A stretch of DNA of 64,000 nt from Melampsora larici-populina 98AG31. Its lineage: Eukaryota; Basidiomycota; Pucciniomycetes; Pucciniales; Melampsoraceae. This document shows positions 51,085 through 63,031 of the stretch, piece after piece. The position numbers were made by a program, and so were the translations under genes. Numbering within the stretch: the first letter of the stretch is position 1; each line of letters starts with the position of its first letter. The DNA lies in assembly GCF_000204055.1 (NCBI RefSeq), contig NW_006768801.1, forward strand, positions 799,076-863,075. The letters run 5' to 3'. The notes under the pieces were generated by a model. That model was not told the DNA's origin. It did no database searches and was given only the letters and a program-made list of their open reading frames with translations.

Positions 51085-53528
51085 TTTGAGGTTTTGCTTT
51101 GTTTGTGTTTGTAGGAGATTAAGAATTGAGAATAGCTGGATGGTCGAGATTGCCACTGGATCAGATTTGGATTACAATTGAAGCTTGTATAAAACCATAA
51201 CATGCTTACATGCACTATGGCTTTAAACCATGAATTCAGTCAGGTACGTTCGGTTTGATTGAGAATCGAGAATGTGATCAAAAATAAAAGAACAACAGGT
51301 ATACCGTATGGGTTTCTTTTAGCTGAGAAGATTTGGAATCAGACTGATGTTTGATCGTAAAGAAAACTACAATCTGGAGAATGCGAATGATTCTAGAAAA
51401 TTGATATGTGATGAGTTCAGAAAAGTGGAAACATGAACGATTATAAATGAATCATCAAACGCATCACATCGCGTCATGATGTTCGAAAGAATCATTAATC
51501 ATTATGCACACATAACTTCATAATCATACGCGTCCTGCGTCCTAACAAGTGATCATCCCATGACTCTCAACCAAAATAAGTTTGGTCAAGCTTCAAGGGA
51601 GTCATGTTGATGGGTGAAGGAATTGAACACAGATATAGAAAGGAAACCTCAACCCTGTCTTCCAGTCTGCTTTCAACATCATGAAAGATTATAAGGATGA
51701 AGCTAAGAATTTGGTTCAAAGTTGTAGTACATACATAGGCTTCTCCTCCTTTCTCATCCACAAACCTGGCTTCCAATCAGGAGGATACATTCACATTTCT
51801 GGTCATGACACTCCGCTCATGAGAGGTTCAGGAATATGTGTCTTCTTTATCAACAATGGGATAAAAATTAATCCAAATCTAAATCCAAAAAATGTGTATT
51901 CAGTCTTGAATCCAACTTCAGCTATCAGTTTTCATTGAGATTTACCAAAAAGAAGGATATCATTCAGTCTCAATAATCTCATCATGATGATACTGTGAAG
52001 TTCAAGGATATATATATATGTCCACTCCTTTTCTTGGAGATGATAACAAGGAGTACTGGATCATTTTGATATACTTTGTGATCATCAACATGCCTATGCT
52101 ATTGTTACCACTAACCTCCAAAGTACGCAAATCTTCCAACCTCAGGTAAATATGTGGCAGCTTTCAACAAAAGTATAAGCTTTCTCTTCATATTTGTTAT
52201 ATGTCTGATAAGTCAAGGTTCAACATGATTTCCAAATTGTTCAATTGGTGTGAAAAAGAGTTCCAGTACTGTATTATATCACCACTTACTTGATCAAAAC
52301 CTTCAATGATGTGACCTCTTGCAGGTTTGAATTTTGTTTCCGAAATCTAAACTTCCTTTGAAATTGATTCAAACTTTTCTAATGATGAATCAAATCTTCT
52401 ACCAGATTTGAAGGCAATATATGAGGTATAGAGATTTAAGTGTATTCAATGAAGAGTGTTTACTTGTTTACTTTCAGCTCATGATAATGTGTACGTCAAT
52501 TCATCTTCAACATTTTTACTGATTATCAAGCTGTCTACGCTGCTGGTGCCTTTAAAGGACTTGGAAATCCTAACCTCAAGTAAGATGGATGAGATTTGTT
52601 TTATCCAAAGTCAACTCACTTCAACTTGAAGATTTCCAAATCATCTTTTTATCTGAACAATGCGAGGTTTACCTTGTATTTCATTGTTCATTTGATGTGA
52701 GGAAATAGTATTCTTATTTCATTTAACATCTAACTCAAGGCCTACCTCAGATACTATGAAGACTCCAAATGAGATGTAAAGCCCTGAATTGTTGTTCTAT
52801 GCAGAGTTCTCTCTTGATATAATAAAGCTCCTACCACGGGTTGACTGAAGGTAATACTTGAGCAAGGTCAAAACGCTGACGGATGCCAAAACCCATTGAA
52901 TTGCCAATCAGTATCTGGTACATCCAGGATTTGAAGGCATTCAAGTTAACCAAAAGACAGTGAGTTGTGAAATTACAATGTCTGTTGGCCTCTGACTCAC
53001 AGGAATGAAGACTGAGAGCTTCCAAAGGTTCTCCGTTGGGGTCTGTCTCAGAGGGAGGGATTTTGAAAAGTTTCATACTTCCTTAATCATAACCTGCTTG
53101 TCTCACTTACAAAGAAATTGATGAGTATATATGGTTGATATGCATATATACAGAAGCTATGTTAAGGTCCTCAAACTCAAAGGAGCCCAATATCAATGCA
53201 AAACTGCAATGCAAAAACCAAAAGCTCTCTAACATCCACCTTTTGAAACAAGCTGCACGCCCAAATTATGAAGTGATCTACTCAATGGCTCTCTCACCGC
53301 AAAAGTCTCACGTATGAAAAAACAGGTATAGACTAAATTATTTTCATCTGAAGGAAGTCATCTAAACATGTTACATGATGATTCCATCAAACCTTTTAAG
53401 AATAGTTACTCGACATCCATACCACACACTAAGCAGGCCACTCAGATGCAATTAGAATATCCCTCGTCTTTGAAGTATATTGATTACCTTGTTGGGCTAG
53501 ATCACAGAACAAAGACCATCAGCCTTGG
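51085..53528. other. Intergenic, no gene recognised
   Basis: AT-rich with short frames (for example 51681-51938 on plus, 52831-53076 on minus) that lack motifs. The right end holds the 3' region of the CCT4 transcript. (TA)n occurs at about 52010-52018. Confidence 0.4.
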
Positions 53529-55638
53529 TCATACACCCAATGAGATTGCGACGTACTGGTAATCATCAATCCGTAAGAGTAGTCCAACAGTTTCAGTAGC
53601 CAAGGTCAGAGCAGTTGTCGACACAAGTAAAGGTTGTAAGACATTTTCCTCCAAGATATTGGTGATTAAGCCCTGCAGATCACACCAAAAGATAATTAGT
53701 AAGTTTTGAATCTCCAGACCGAAATAAATATAGGCAGACTTGACTTACTTTGCGAACGTTGATTCCTGCATTTCGTTCACCAGCTGCATGTCGACTTCTC
53801 AACTCAGTGATCACCGCTACCGGATTAGCCAATCCAGCATTCTCCGCCAAAGTGGTTGGGATCACTTCGAGTGCATCAGCATAGGCTTGAAAGCAATAAG
53901 CTTCCATACCCTTCAAAGTTTGGGCGTGCTGTGACAAGAGACGTGAAACGTGAATTTCAGGTGCACCACCACCGGCAATAAGGGCCCTATAAATCATGAA
54001 TCAACACGTGAATGGTGATCAGCTCTCTTTACCACGATCGAAAAAAAGTTAAAAATCTATCACACCGTTTTTTCACTAGGCATCGGATCACGCAAAGTGC
54101 ATCATGTAAACTACGTTCGCTCTCATCCACAACAAGCTCATTAGCACCTGTGCACAAGACATTGGCGGTTTTGCCTTGATTCTTGATACCCGAGATCCGA
54201 ACCGTCTTAGCTCCGTTATCACTGATCTCATCCACCAAATCTGCCTCCCCGAGTTTATCGGCAGTGAAAGCTTCGATATCAGCAATAGGTTTACATCCGA
54301 GTGTCTTGGTGATGAAATCGATCTCATCCCTCTCTACGTCTTTGATGACCATGACCTTGAGTTTCGAGAGGAAGAAGAGGGACATATCGTTTACAGCATC
54401 TCGTAGAATGGATTTTTGAATAAGCAGCACATTGCAGCCGGTCTTGGCGATGGTTTTAGTGAGCTCGAGTAAGTACTTGCGTTCTTCTTTGAGAATCTTG
54501 TCCATTTGACGATAATCGTCAACCTTGATTTGGTTGTCCATCTATAGATGCCGAATGATCAAAGAGTGCGATGACGAAGGGGATCCTCAGCGATATTTCT
54601 TTGGATTTAGATGCAGATGACAGTCACATACGTCTGGTTTAGGAGCACTAAGTTGAAATTGAATCAGTCCAATCTTCGCTTTTTCTTTGCGAGAGGGGCC
54701 ACCTTGACTGGTGATAGCATTTTGACGAAGTACAAGACCATCAACCAAACTGGTATCCTCAATCGTACCTCCAACTTTTTTGACTATCCGGATATTCTTG
54801 AGGTCGACGTTTGAGTTTTCCAAGTCAGCTACCCGTTTGACTGCATCTACTGCGATTGGGGCAAGGATGGAAGAGTATTGAGAGACGATTTTAGAGTTCA
54901 GAGAAGTGCTTGCAGCACGTAAAAGCGATTCTCGATCGTTCAGATCGACAGGTGTTGACATCTCTTCTAAATATTCTACACATTTGATGGCAGCTCTTGA
55001 AAAACTTTCAGCAATGATGGTAGGATGAATACCTGTGATTGAAAGTGCGCATATACAGGATCAGAATGATGATCAGAGCATGAATCATAAATAAGACAAT
55101 CACCTTTAGATAGTAATTTTTCAGCAGCACCGAGTAAACTGCCTGCTAAGACTACTACACTTGTGGTTCCGTCACCAGCTGAAACATCTTGAGCGGCTGA
55201 AAGTTCGACCAACATGCGAGCAGCAGGATGCATGACACTCATGTGTTTCAAAATAGTAGCACCATCATTAGAAATCGTCACATTTCCGTCTGCTGTCTGA
55301 ATCATCTTGTCCATTCCACGAGGTCCCAAGGAAGTTCGAATGGCGTCGGAAATAGCTAGATGAGCGACATTGTGAAAAATGGTAGACAAGTTTAGCTTTC
55401 CGGGATTGATACATGACATTTTCTCTTGAATTGTAGCAAGTTGACCTACCTTTCGCTGCTGTCATATTACTACAATTACCGATCACGAAATAGATGGTCA
55501 GTACTCAATAATCTTTCTAGGTCTGGACAAGGTCATCATGATGTAGTACCTCAGCCTGACTTCCATTGGTTTTTCGGCATTCTTGAATGCTTTTTGAGGT
55601 TGAGCTGATTTGGCGACTGAGCTGGTAGGAGCTTCCAT
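53529..55638 (-). CDS. CCT4: T-complex protein 1 subunit delta (chaperonin CCT4)
   Basis: Subunit of the cytosolic TRiC/CCT chaperonin that folds actin, tubulin and other proteins using ATP. Seven exons on the minus strand: 55550-55638, 55450-55469, 55104-55355, 54632-55032, 54066-54541, 53749-53986 and 53529-53672. They total 1620 nt and 539 residues, the usual CCT4 length. ATP-site motifs: [11 protein letters not shown] (44-54), NDGAT (66-70) and [10 protein letters not shown] (96-105). Delta-specific stretches include [85 protein letters not shown] and [13 protein letters not shown]. Exon 2 is only 20 nt. All introns are GT-AG and in phase. The protein extends a few residues past the usual ...RIDDY end. 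Confidence 0.95.
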
Positions 55639-56251
55639 GATGTAGGGAGTTGAGAGTTTCGAGTATAGGAATTTGGAAATGAGGTCAAGTGTTTTAAAAT
55701 CTCAATCGATTTTTGCTAAAGTAAATTTTCTGTGTGTCACTTCAGTGTTCACCAAACCTCAGGCTGCCGCTCAAGGGTTGACTTCAAGATACTTAAGACA
55801 TTTAAGTACCTGTTTCGGACATGACATAATAAGAACTCAATCATCCTCGGTCCACCAACAAACAAGATTCAGCGATTCAACTCAAAGTTCTCTTTGCAAG
55901 GTGCGTTGTGTGACGACAAATTGGCCATTGGACTTACGCGTGGAGAGACCGGGAGACAACTTCATCAAATGTATGCTCATTCCAAAGGACGCAATTTAAG
56001 ATGTTCTGTCTCATGGAGAGTTTCTTCCTATCTCAGTCTTACAACGATAGCCAATGAAGACTGCATGAAAGGCGAGGAGAGCATTGTGGTACCTTCTCAA
56101 GTAAGCTTAGACGACGTGTTTCTAGTCCGTCAAGGGGAAATGTATACTATGTGAATGTACAGCTGACAAAGTATGTCCTTGACCGTGCAATGATCGAAAA
56201 GCTCACTGATGGGTCAGCTACCTCATACTAATAGACTAGATGCCTCCCATC
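55639..56251. other. Intergenic between CCT4 and the cysteine-rich array
   Basis: Contains the CCT4 promoter. An open frame of 108 codons on plus (55673-55999) starts close to the CCT4 start but has no recognisable domain, and it overlaps other frames. No signal-peptide exon for the following cysteine-rich array was recognised. Confidence 0.35.
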
Positions 56252-58089
56252 GGAAGGCTACTGCTCCAGCGAAACTACGTTCAATGACGCCTACTCGCAA
56301 TGTATGAGGTAGGGCTTCTCTCGCTCATGTCATCCTTTCCATCTGAATCTTGTCTGATCAACCTGATTATTAAAACTTCACAACTATCCCAGTGACAACT
56401 GTAACGCGCAAGACAAGTCAACCGGACTCAAATACTCATACAACGATATTTGTCCTGCGGCTTGTAAAGGAGGTGAGCGTTAGCGTATCTTGACTTCTCC
56501 TTCAGCTCGTCGAGTAGAAACTTACATAATCTATCCTTATCAAAGCTGCCCCGACCTCTACAACCTCTTCGAGCCCTCCCGCTGCGACTCTACAGTTCCT
56601 GATAGCACTCCTGCATGTGTCAAGAAGTGTGCAAGTATCAAAGTCCAGGAAGGGTATTGTACAAGCAAGACTACGTTCAACGACGCCTACTCGCAATGCA
56701 TGAGGTGAGCAATTCTTCCTGATCAACTTTGTTCCAACTTTTCAATCCAATCTAAGCTGATCAACACGCTTCTCGCAACTTTGCAACTATGCTAGCGACA
56801 ACTCTAATGCACAAGACAAAGCAACTGGATTGACGTATCTGTACAATGACATTTGTCCCGCGCCTTGTAAAGGAGGTGAGCAATAGCGTCTGTTGGTATT
56901 CCACCCAATTTCTGACATGAGAACTCACGACCAATCCCCTTCAGGCGCCCCTCCGTCTTCTACAACTTCTTCGAATCCTCCTACTTCTACGACCGCTTCG
57001 AACCCACCTGTTGCAACCCAACCATGTGATAGCCCTTCCAGTCTACCCGACAGCGCTCCAGAATGCGTCAAGAAGTGCGCAAGCATCAAAATCAAGGAAG
57101 GGTATTGTCCAGAGAGCCTACCTTTCAGAACCTACAACGACGCCTACAAACAATGCATGAGGTACCTCCTTTTTTCTTATGACGTTAATTTGTGCTACTT
57201 GCCTCTATTCCAACCTCAAACTAATCACCGAAATTTCTACCCGTCATCAGTGACAACTGCAGCACCAAAGACCAATCTACTGGGTTGCAGTACAAGTACC
57301 AAGGGATCTGTAGATTCCCTCCTCCTACCTCTACAATGTCTTCAAATCCGCCAGCTGCGACTGGAACATGTGACACTCCTGCTGGAGTTGCCGACAGTGC
57401 TCCAGCGTGTGTCAAGAAGTGTGCAAGTATCAAGGTCAAGGAAGGGTATTGTTCCAGCAAACCTACATTCACAGATGCCTACTCGCAATGCATGAGGTAA
57501 GCCAGTCAAAGTTCTCTCATCTTTTTGCAACCACACCTCAAAGCTTTCTCCCTGACTTATGTATAACCATGCAATCTGTCTAGCAACAATTGCAACACCC
57601 AAGACAAGTCCACTGGACTGAATTACAAGTACGACAACATTTGCCCTGCGGATTGTAAAGGATGTGAGTTGCAGAGTGTCTGCTTTAATTTATTTTGGAT
57701 TGCAAAACGACAACTCATCATCCAATTCCTTCAGCTGCTCCTTCTACCACTACGACCACATCAAACCCACCCGCGGCGACCCAACCATGTGACAGCCCTG
57801 CTGGAGTTCCCGCCAGCGCTCCCAAATGTGTTAGAAACTGCGCAAGCGTCAAAGTTAAGGAAGGCTACTGTCCAGAAAGCATACCTTTTGGGACTTTTGA
57901 CAACACCTATAAACTATGCATGAGGTACTGTCTTTTCTTCTTCTCTGCTCAGTTATTCCCCTTATGGACTTTCATCTCACCCTCTGGCTGATTACTGTAA
58001 TTTCCTGTACAATTGATGTCCACAACTTACCAGTGACAACTGCAATGTCAAAGATAGATCCACTGGCCAGCAGTACAATTACTGAGATA

Positions 58090-58853
58090 CACTACACCAG
58101 ATTGCAAATTTACTGCTGAGTTTAGAAAACTAAAAAGACATAGAAAATTATACACAAGGCAGAAGGGGTCAAAAAAATATGGAAAAAATAGGGTTGCATT
58201 CCCCTGTGTGTGCCCATTATTTTGCATATTTTTACAGATTTTTACGGCAGCAGTGTATATCAGGTCAGAAACTCAGTTTATGTCCAAAACTGGCAGTCAT
58301 GGAGGCATTAACCCTGTGAGACCAAGAAGATTGTCAAATTGGTGTCAAAATCTGGAATGTCTGCCCATTCTGAAAGCTACATGTTTAATTTACCAGATAC
58401 ACATTAGAATGAGTGGCGTGTGTCCAAAAATGAAGAAGGTACAGCAACCACCGTCCCCAACAGCAAACCTAGAAAAGCTTAGAAATCTGTTCCGCAAGTT
58501 TTTTAGCATCCGAATGAAAACTGTAGATCCAGTATGTGGCTTTCATAATGTGCAACTGCCAAATTGATCAAAAGAAAATTGTTGTATTTGTGATTCTTGA
58601 AAATTTTCTGCCCAAGCCTGGGTAGTTTTGGACAAAATTCGAGTTTCTTACCAAATACACCCAAGATCATTTTTCTATGGAACATCTTCCAAACTCAAGG
58701 TAAAAATATGAAAAAATATGCAAAATGATGGGAAATCACATACTGATTCAACCATAATTTTTTCAAATTTTTCCTACCTCTCATGCATTGCTGAGAATTT
58801 TCTACATCTTGACTTTTCTAAACTCCATGGTATATTATTGATTTGGCGTAGTG
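58090..58853. mobile_element. CACTA-type non-autonomous element (764 bp) in the cysteine-rich array
   Basis: The left end is CACTACACCAGATT and the right end is the complement of CACTACGCCAAATC. A perfect 3-bp direct repeat, ATA, flanks it (58087-58089 and 58854-58856). It splits a module between its QQYNY and DICPETC parts. No transposase is encoded. The first ten bases resemble those of the element at 40055-40618, which suggests mobilisation by the same source. Confidence 0.82.
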
Positions 58854-58968
58854 ATATCTGCCCAGAGACCTGTAGATTCCCATCTACTAGCTCTACTAGC
58901 TTGATGTCGTCTTCCACTGGTGAGTGATGATATTCCTGTAACACCTTTACTCTCATCAACTCCCAACT

Positions 58969-59837
58969 AACACCACAGGAATCAATAGGTGCGAAACCCG
59001 ATTGGGGAAAGTTGCGGTGACCGGGTCCGCAACTTTCTCCAATCGCAAATTGTGTTTGCAACTTGTTTGCAATATGTTTGCTGTATACCCTTGAGACCGC
59101 ATAAGTAGTGGATACATGGAGTCGGCAGCGCTAGTTACAAGACTCCAGAGTACTTCTGGATTTGTGATCAATTTACCCGTCTTGATACAATGTGTCAGAG
59201 GATGTATCAGGAGGTATCAGGTCGCATTTGACTTCTTTTCAAGAAATGGTTTGGTCAAGGGTGATCTCAAACCATTTACAGGTTGTCAACTGTTTTGTAC
59301 TTGTGCTCGCCGCTTGTACAATTTTGTGATTTGTGCTTTTGGCAAAAGTGTTGCACGGTTCATAAGTCGTGTCGGACTTTGCTCCCTTATCCAGCCTATC
59401 TGCCTATCAGATAAGGATGAAATTAGTATTGATGTCAGTCTAGGTCGGTCTGCCTCAACTTTGACATTGTGAATTGGCTTATGCAAAAGCATTTAAACAC
59501 ATTTGTTGCATCTTGCAGCGTGACTTGCGAGATGATTGAAATCACCCTTGACCGAAGTTAAAACCGTTTCTTCTGAAAATCAAACACGAGCTCAACCTCT
59601 GACACATCGTATCGAGACGGGTACTTAAATTGGTCGTGAATCCAGAAGTGCTCTGAGCCTCTGGAAGCTAGATACATACACTAGCGCCCCCGACTCCTGT
59701 ACTTGTGCGGTCTTGAGGGTGTACAGCAAACATATTGCGAACAAATTGCGAACGCAATTTGCGATTGGAGAAAGTTGCGGACCCGGTCACCGCAACTTTC
59801 CCCAATCAGGTTTCACACCTATTGATTCCCGCGGTGT
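58969..59837. mobile_element. Fold-back element (869 bp) with very long inverted arms
   Basis: The arms are inverted copies of each other over more than 300 bp. The left arm starts ACACCACAGGAATCAATAGG; the complement of the right end reads ACACCGCGGGAATCAATAGG. Inside each arm is a smaller hairpin: GGGGAAAGTTGCGG and CCGCAACTTTCTCC around GTGACCGGGT. The tetranucleotide AACT flanks both sides (58965-58968 and 59838-59841) and probably marks the target duplication. It lies in an intron of the cysteine-rich array. No coding capacity was found. The superfamily is unknown to me. Confidence 0.8.
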
Positions 59838-60523
59838 AACTTGACTGTTCCGCCAAGACCCCGCGCCAACCAGCACTTCAGCAGCTCCAGCCTCAACTAC
59901 CTCTTCTGATCCATCACCCACTTTGACTGCCTCCTCTAAGCCACCAGTGGTGACAGGTACTTGTGAAACGCCTGTGTGTGTTCCCAAAAGTGCACCGGAA
60001 TGTGTCAAGAAGTGTGCCCAGATTAAGGTCAGAGAAGGATACTGCTTGAACAAGGGTACCTTCAACAATGCCTACATGCAATGCATGGAGTCAGTTTGCT
60101 ATCCTTTCTCCCTAACAACCTCCTTGTAGCCCTTTCTGATCAATCAAGGTCTTTACAAACCTTATGACTACTTAGTGACAACTGCAACGTTCAGGTTAAA
60201 TCAACTGGAATGCAATACAAGTACAACAATATTTGCCCAGAAGATCGTCAGGGTGGTCAGTGATTACATGCCTTAGACCCCGCCACCTCACTGAAACCAA
60301 ACTAATACGCCCACTTTCCTTAAGATGCCACTTCCACAATCACTTCAGCGGTGCCGACGTCCACGGCTTCCTCAAACCCACCACCCACATCTACAGCCTC
60401 AGCTGACCCAGAGGTTCTAACACGTACATGTGAGATGCCTACCCTGATCCCGAACAACACCCCTGAATGTGCCAAAAGGTGTGCCAAGTGCAAAGTGCAG
60501 GAGGGGTACTGTGAAAAGGGGGA

Positions 60524-60798
60524 ACAGTGGTCCTTTGGGAGGTCCGTGATTGTGCTGTCAGCCCTGGACAGTCACACATTTCACCAACCTGACCCAGCCC
60601 TTTCATGCTTAGTGACACCACCCGCCTTTCCCACACACACATGAAACTCACACCACATTCCAAGTGAAATACCTAGTCGTCCCCTCCCGAAGAGGTCCAA
60701 ACGATTGCGGGCCGGATCTTGCAACATGGCCTTGCCCCTGAGTTGTCGCGTTGTCTGCTTCACTTTGCACCCACCACCATCTCACCACCACCTTCAGC
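60524..60798. other. Junction between cysteine-rich array and repeat-family gene
   Basis: Sequence after the truncated last module shows no continuation of the module pattern. It is locally GC-rich and is probably the 5' flank of the repeat-family gene that follows. Confidence 0.35.
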
Positions 60799-63031
60799 AT
60801 GGACACTAAAGACCCAACCAGCCGATACATTCAATCCACATTTGTACGCATCCATCCCACCAAACGCATTGAGCTACCTGTGTTATGGGGACACATCGGT
60901 TTTGCATGCCCCGCCTGCCTCATAGGAGGCGTTACCACCCCTCTGAAGTACATCAAGCATTCCCCCATTGGTTGGCTTGTTGCGGTAGGTATTTTCCATG
61001 CGATCCGCTCCCTCTCCTCCTCCTATGTATGAACTAAACACAATTTGCCCAATTCTCCATTCAGTGTGGGCTCCCGCCCCCACCCAAACCTGACGGTTTG
61101 AAAGGCAGTGGTCACTGGTACAAAACCTGGAAACCTGCTCAACTCGCCTTTGAAATCGCCTCCATTAATGCCGCACACTGGCCAGGGCTGCTTTACAATT
61201 CCAACGCACTTCAACCGCAACCCACCAGTAGTCACATCAAACCCAGCACACCCAATCGACTGAAGAACAGCCAGACCCTGTTATCTTGTGTTTTTGCTCC
61301 AAACCCCTCATCACCATCAACAAAAACCCCTCAGCTGCTGTGCGGTGGCGTCGAAGGCAAGACTGGTCAGGCACACCACATTAATGAACCCAAAAAAGCC
61401 AACAAGGACTGTGTGTACCAAGCTTGTGTCTTGGTCAGTTTTTTTTCCAAGCTCCTATTTGCTCGCACTGAGTAACCATGAATCCTTTCTCTTCTTTCCA
61501 GTGTTGTCAAACACTTGGTGAGAAAGTATGTGGCGCCAAGCGTCATGGGAAACCCACTGCCACCGGAGCCGCTGGTCATCCATCAATCACCACTCACAAG
61601 GAGTTGTCATTGTCAGGTGTCATCGACCCTTCCTTAGAAAATTGGCTCCCTCACCCGTCTTTGGCGGCATCAACATCAACCAATCACCGCAACATTGTGC
61701 ATCAGACTGCACAGACAGGTGGTCGCCTTGCTTGAGAGTTCACACCTTCCCAACTTTCTCGCATGTTTAACTTACGCATTGCACGGGAGAAACAATTCTC
61801 AATGGTGAAAAGTCTTGAGGCGGACAAATCGAAAGTTGTGAAGGTTATTGCATGGCTCAAGGTGAGTTGTTGATCGTTGAGAAGTTACAAATCCCTTATT
61901 TAGCTGAGACTGACTATCCATCTTGGTGTTATTCAGCCGGATGAAGACCCTTCGTGTTATTCATTCAAATGTCCAAAGTGGCCGCTTTTCCAACTCGAGC
62001 AATGCACAATGCTAGTAGAGGAGGCAACACTGCTCGCCGGTCTCTCCGAAGGGCGTACATGGACACGCGAGTTGTGCTTATGGGATCCATCCATTGACTT
62101 ATGGGTGAGCACAATGACACTCGTTTAGATTTATGATTTTTCTCAAAAGTAAAACTTTTATCTTTTTGCATGCAGTCCACTACCGCTATTGACACGCCCC
62201 AGCATTTCCCCATGCATCCTTGACAGATCTTGGTAAAATTCAAGGAAATTCCACCAGCAGCTTGCCCGCGCCTCTTACGTTACCTACATTCTTTGCACGA
62301 GGGCAAAGAACACGACTTTCAAAACACTACTCCTTCTGGTGCGCCTTCCGCAGCGGTTCAAGATCTCGTGGGTCCCCCATTCGACACCAACGGCCTACCA
62401 TCACCACCGCCGGCAGGTTGCCCACCACTCAAACAGTCTTGAGCTCAGGGACAAAGCAATGATGAAGTTATATTCATAAGTGAGGGACCAAGTAAGCCTC
62501 AAACGAATGCAACTTCCGCAGGCCCAGCGCCCAATGGCACGTCCAATGTACGCTCCCTCTTTTGGTGTTTGCGAACCTTGTCTATTAGTCTCACACTTGA
62601 ATATTTGGTTAAATAAACAGATGACCGCAAGGAAGACTGGTTGGCCTGACCTAGATGCGCCAATGGGAAACTTGCTTGAATGGTTTAACCTCACCTCAAC
62701 GCTGCACCGAGTCAAAGCTTGGAAAGTTTGTTTTGGCAAAGCTTTCCTGAAGCCCAGTGACACAACTATCCATTGCCACGGGCAATGGATATCCAACATC
62801 CAGCTCCACCGTTTGGCCGCGTGGCAACAGGTAGAAAGCAGCGCCGGCAGACCAACAAGCACTCGCGCGGCGCGCCTTTTTTTTAAGGCGGAGTTCCGCC
62901 AAGCCGGACAGAAGTCTGAATGTGACCCTCCACCTAGCCAGGATGGTGAGGGAGCGTCCAGTTTGCACCAAAATGGTGAGGAACCGTCCAAGGTCCAATG
63001 CCGCCGCAAGAAGAGGAAGTTGGGTGAATAA
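60799..63031 (+). pseudogene. Repeat-family protein with Cys/His-rich motif, probably decayed
   Basis: Exon-like blocks: from ATG 60799 (MDTKDPTSRYIQ; LPVLWGHIGFACPACLIGG) to about 60985; 61065-61434; 61501-61735; a block in another frame, 61740-61860 (MFNLRIAREKQFSMVKSLEA); 61936-62103 (PSCYSFKCPKWPLFQ; WTRELCLWDPSIDLW); 62176-62223; 62229-62442; and 62580-63031 (WPDLDAPMGNLLEWFNLTS, ending RRKKRKLGE). A Cys/His cluster spans 61350-61550 (CGG, GQAHHINEPKKANKDCVYQA, CVLCCQ, CGAKRHG). Frame changes near 61735 and stops near 62220 suggest decay, although unrecognised introns could explain some. From memory, similar Cys/His motifs occur in proteins repeated many times in rust genomes, so it may be transposon-borne. 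No transposase core was identified. Confidence 0.4.

Larger units (their letters stand above)
56252..60523 (+). pseudogene. Array of repeated cysteine-rich modules with Thr/Ser/Pro linkers, disrupted
   Basis: Each module has a T/S/P linker, then C, SAPxCVKKCASIKVKEGYC, an AYxQCM end, DNCN, KSTGxxYKY, ICP and CKG. Two exons encode it: a linker-plus-N-half exon and a C-half exon. Exons: 56252-56308, 56394-56472, 56546-56704, 56796-56875, 56945-57161, 57251-57496 (C-half fused to the next N-half), 57584-57663, 57735-57924, 58034-58919 (interrupted), 59858-60089, 60176-60255 and 60325-60523. Splice phases repeat: phase 2 after CM, phase 1 after CKG. The linkers suggest a secreted, glycosylated wall protein; this is inference. 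Defects: no first exon or signal peptide; a deletion frameshift near 56580; TGA before the insertion at 58090; and the last module runs into unrelated sequence. I do not recognise the family. Confidence 0.65.

Noticed and set aside
54976..55640. First reading of the chaperonin gene as CCT theta
   Set aside because: The stretches [35 protein letters not shown] and [14 protein letters not shown] sequence match the delta subunit, not theta.
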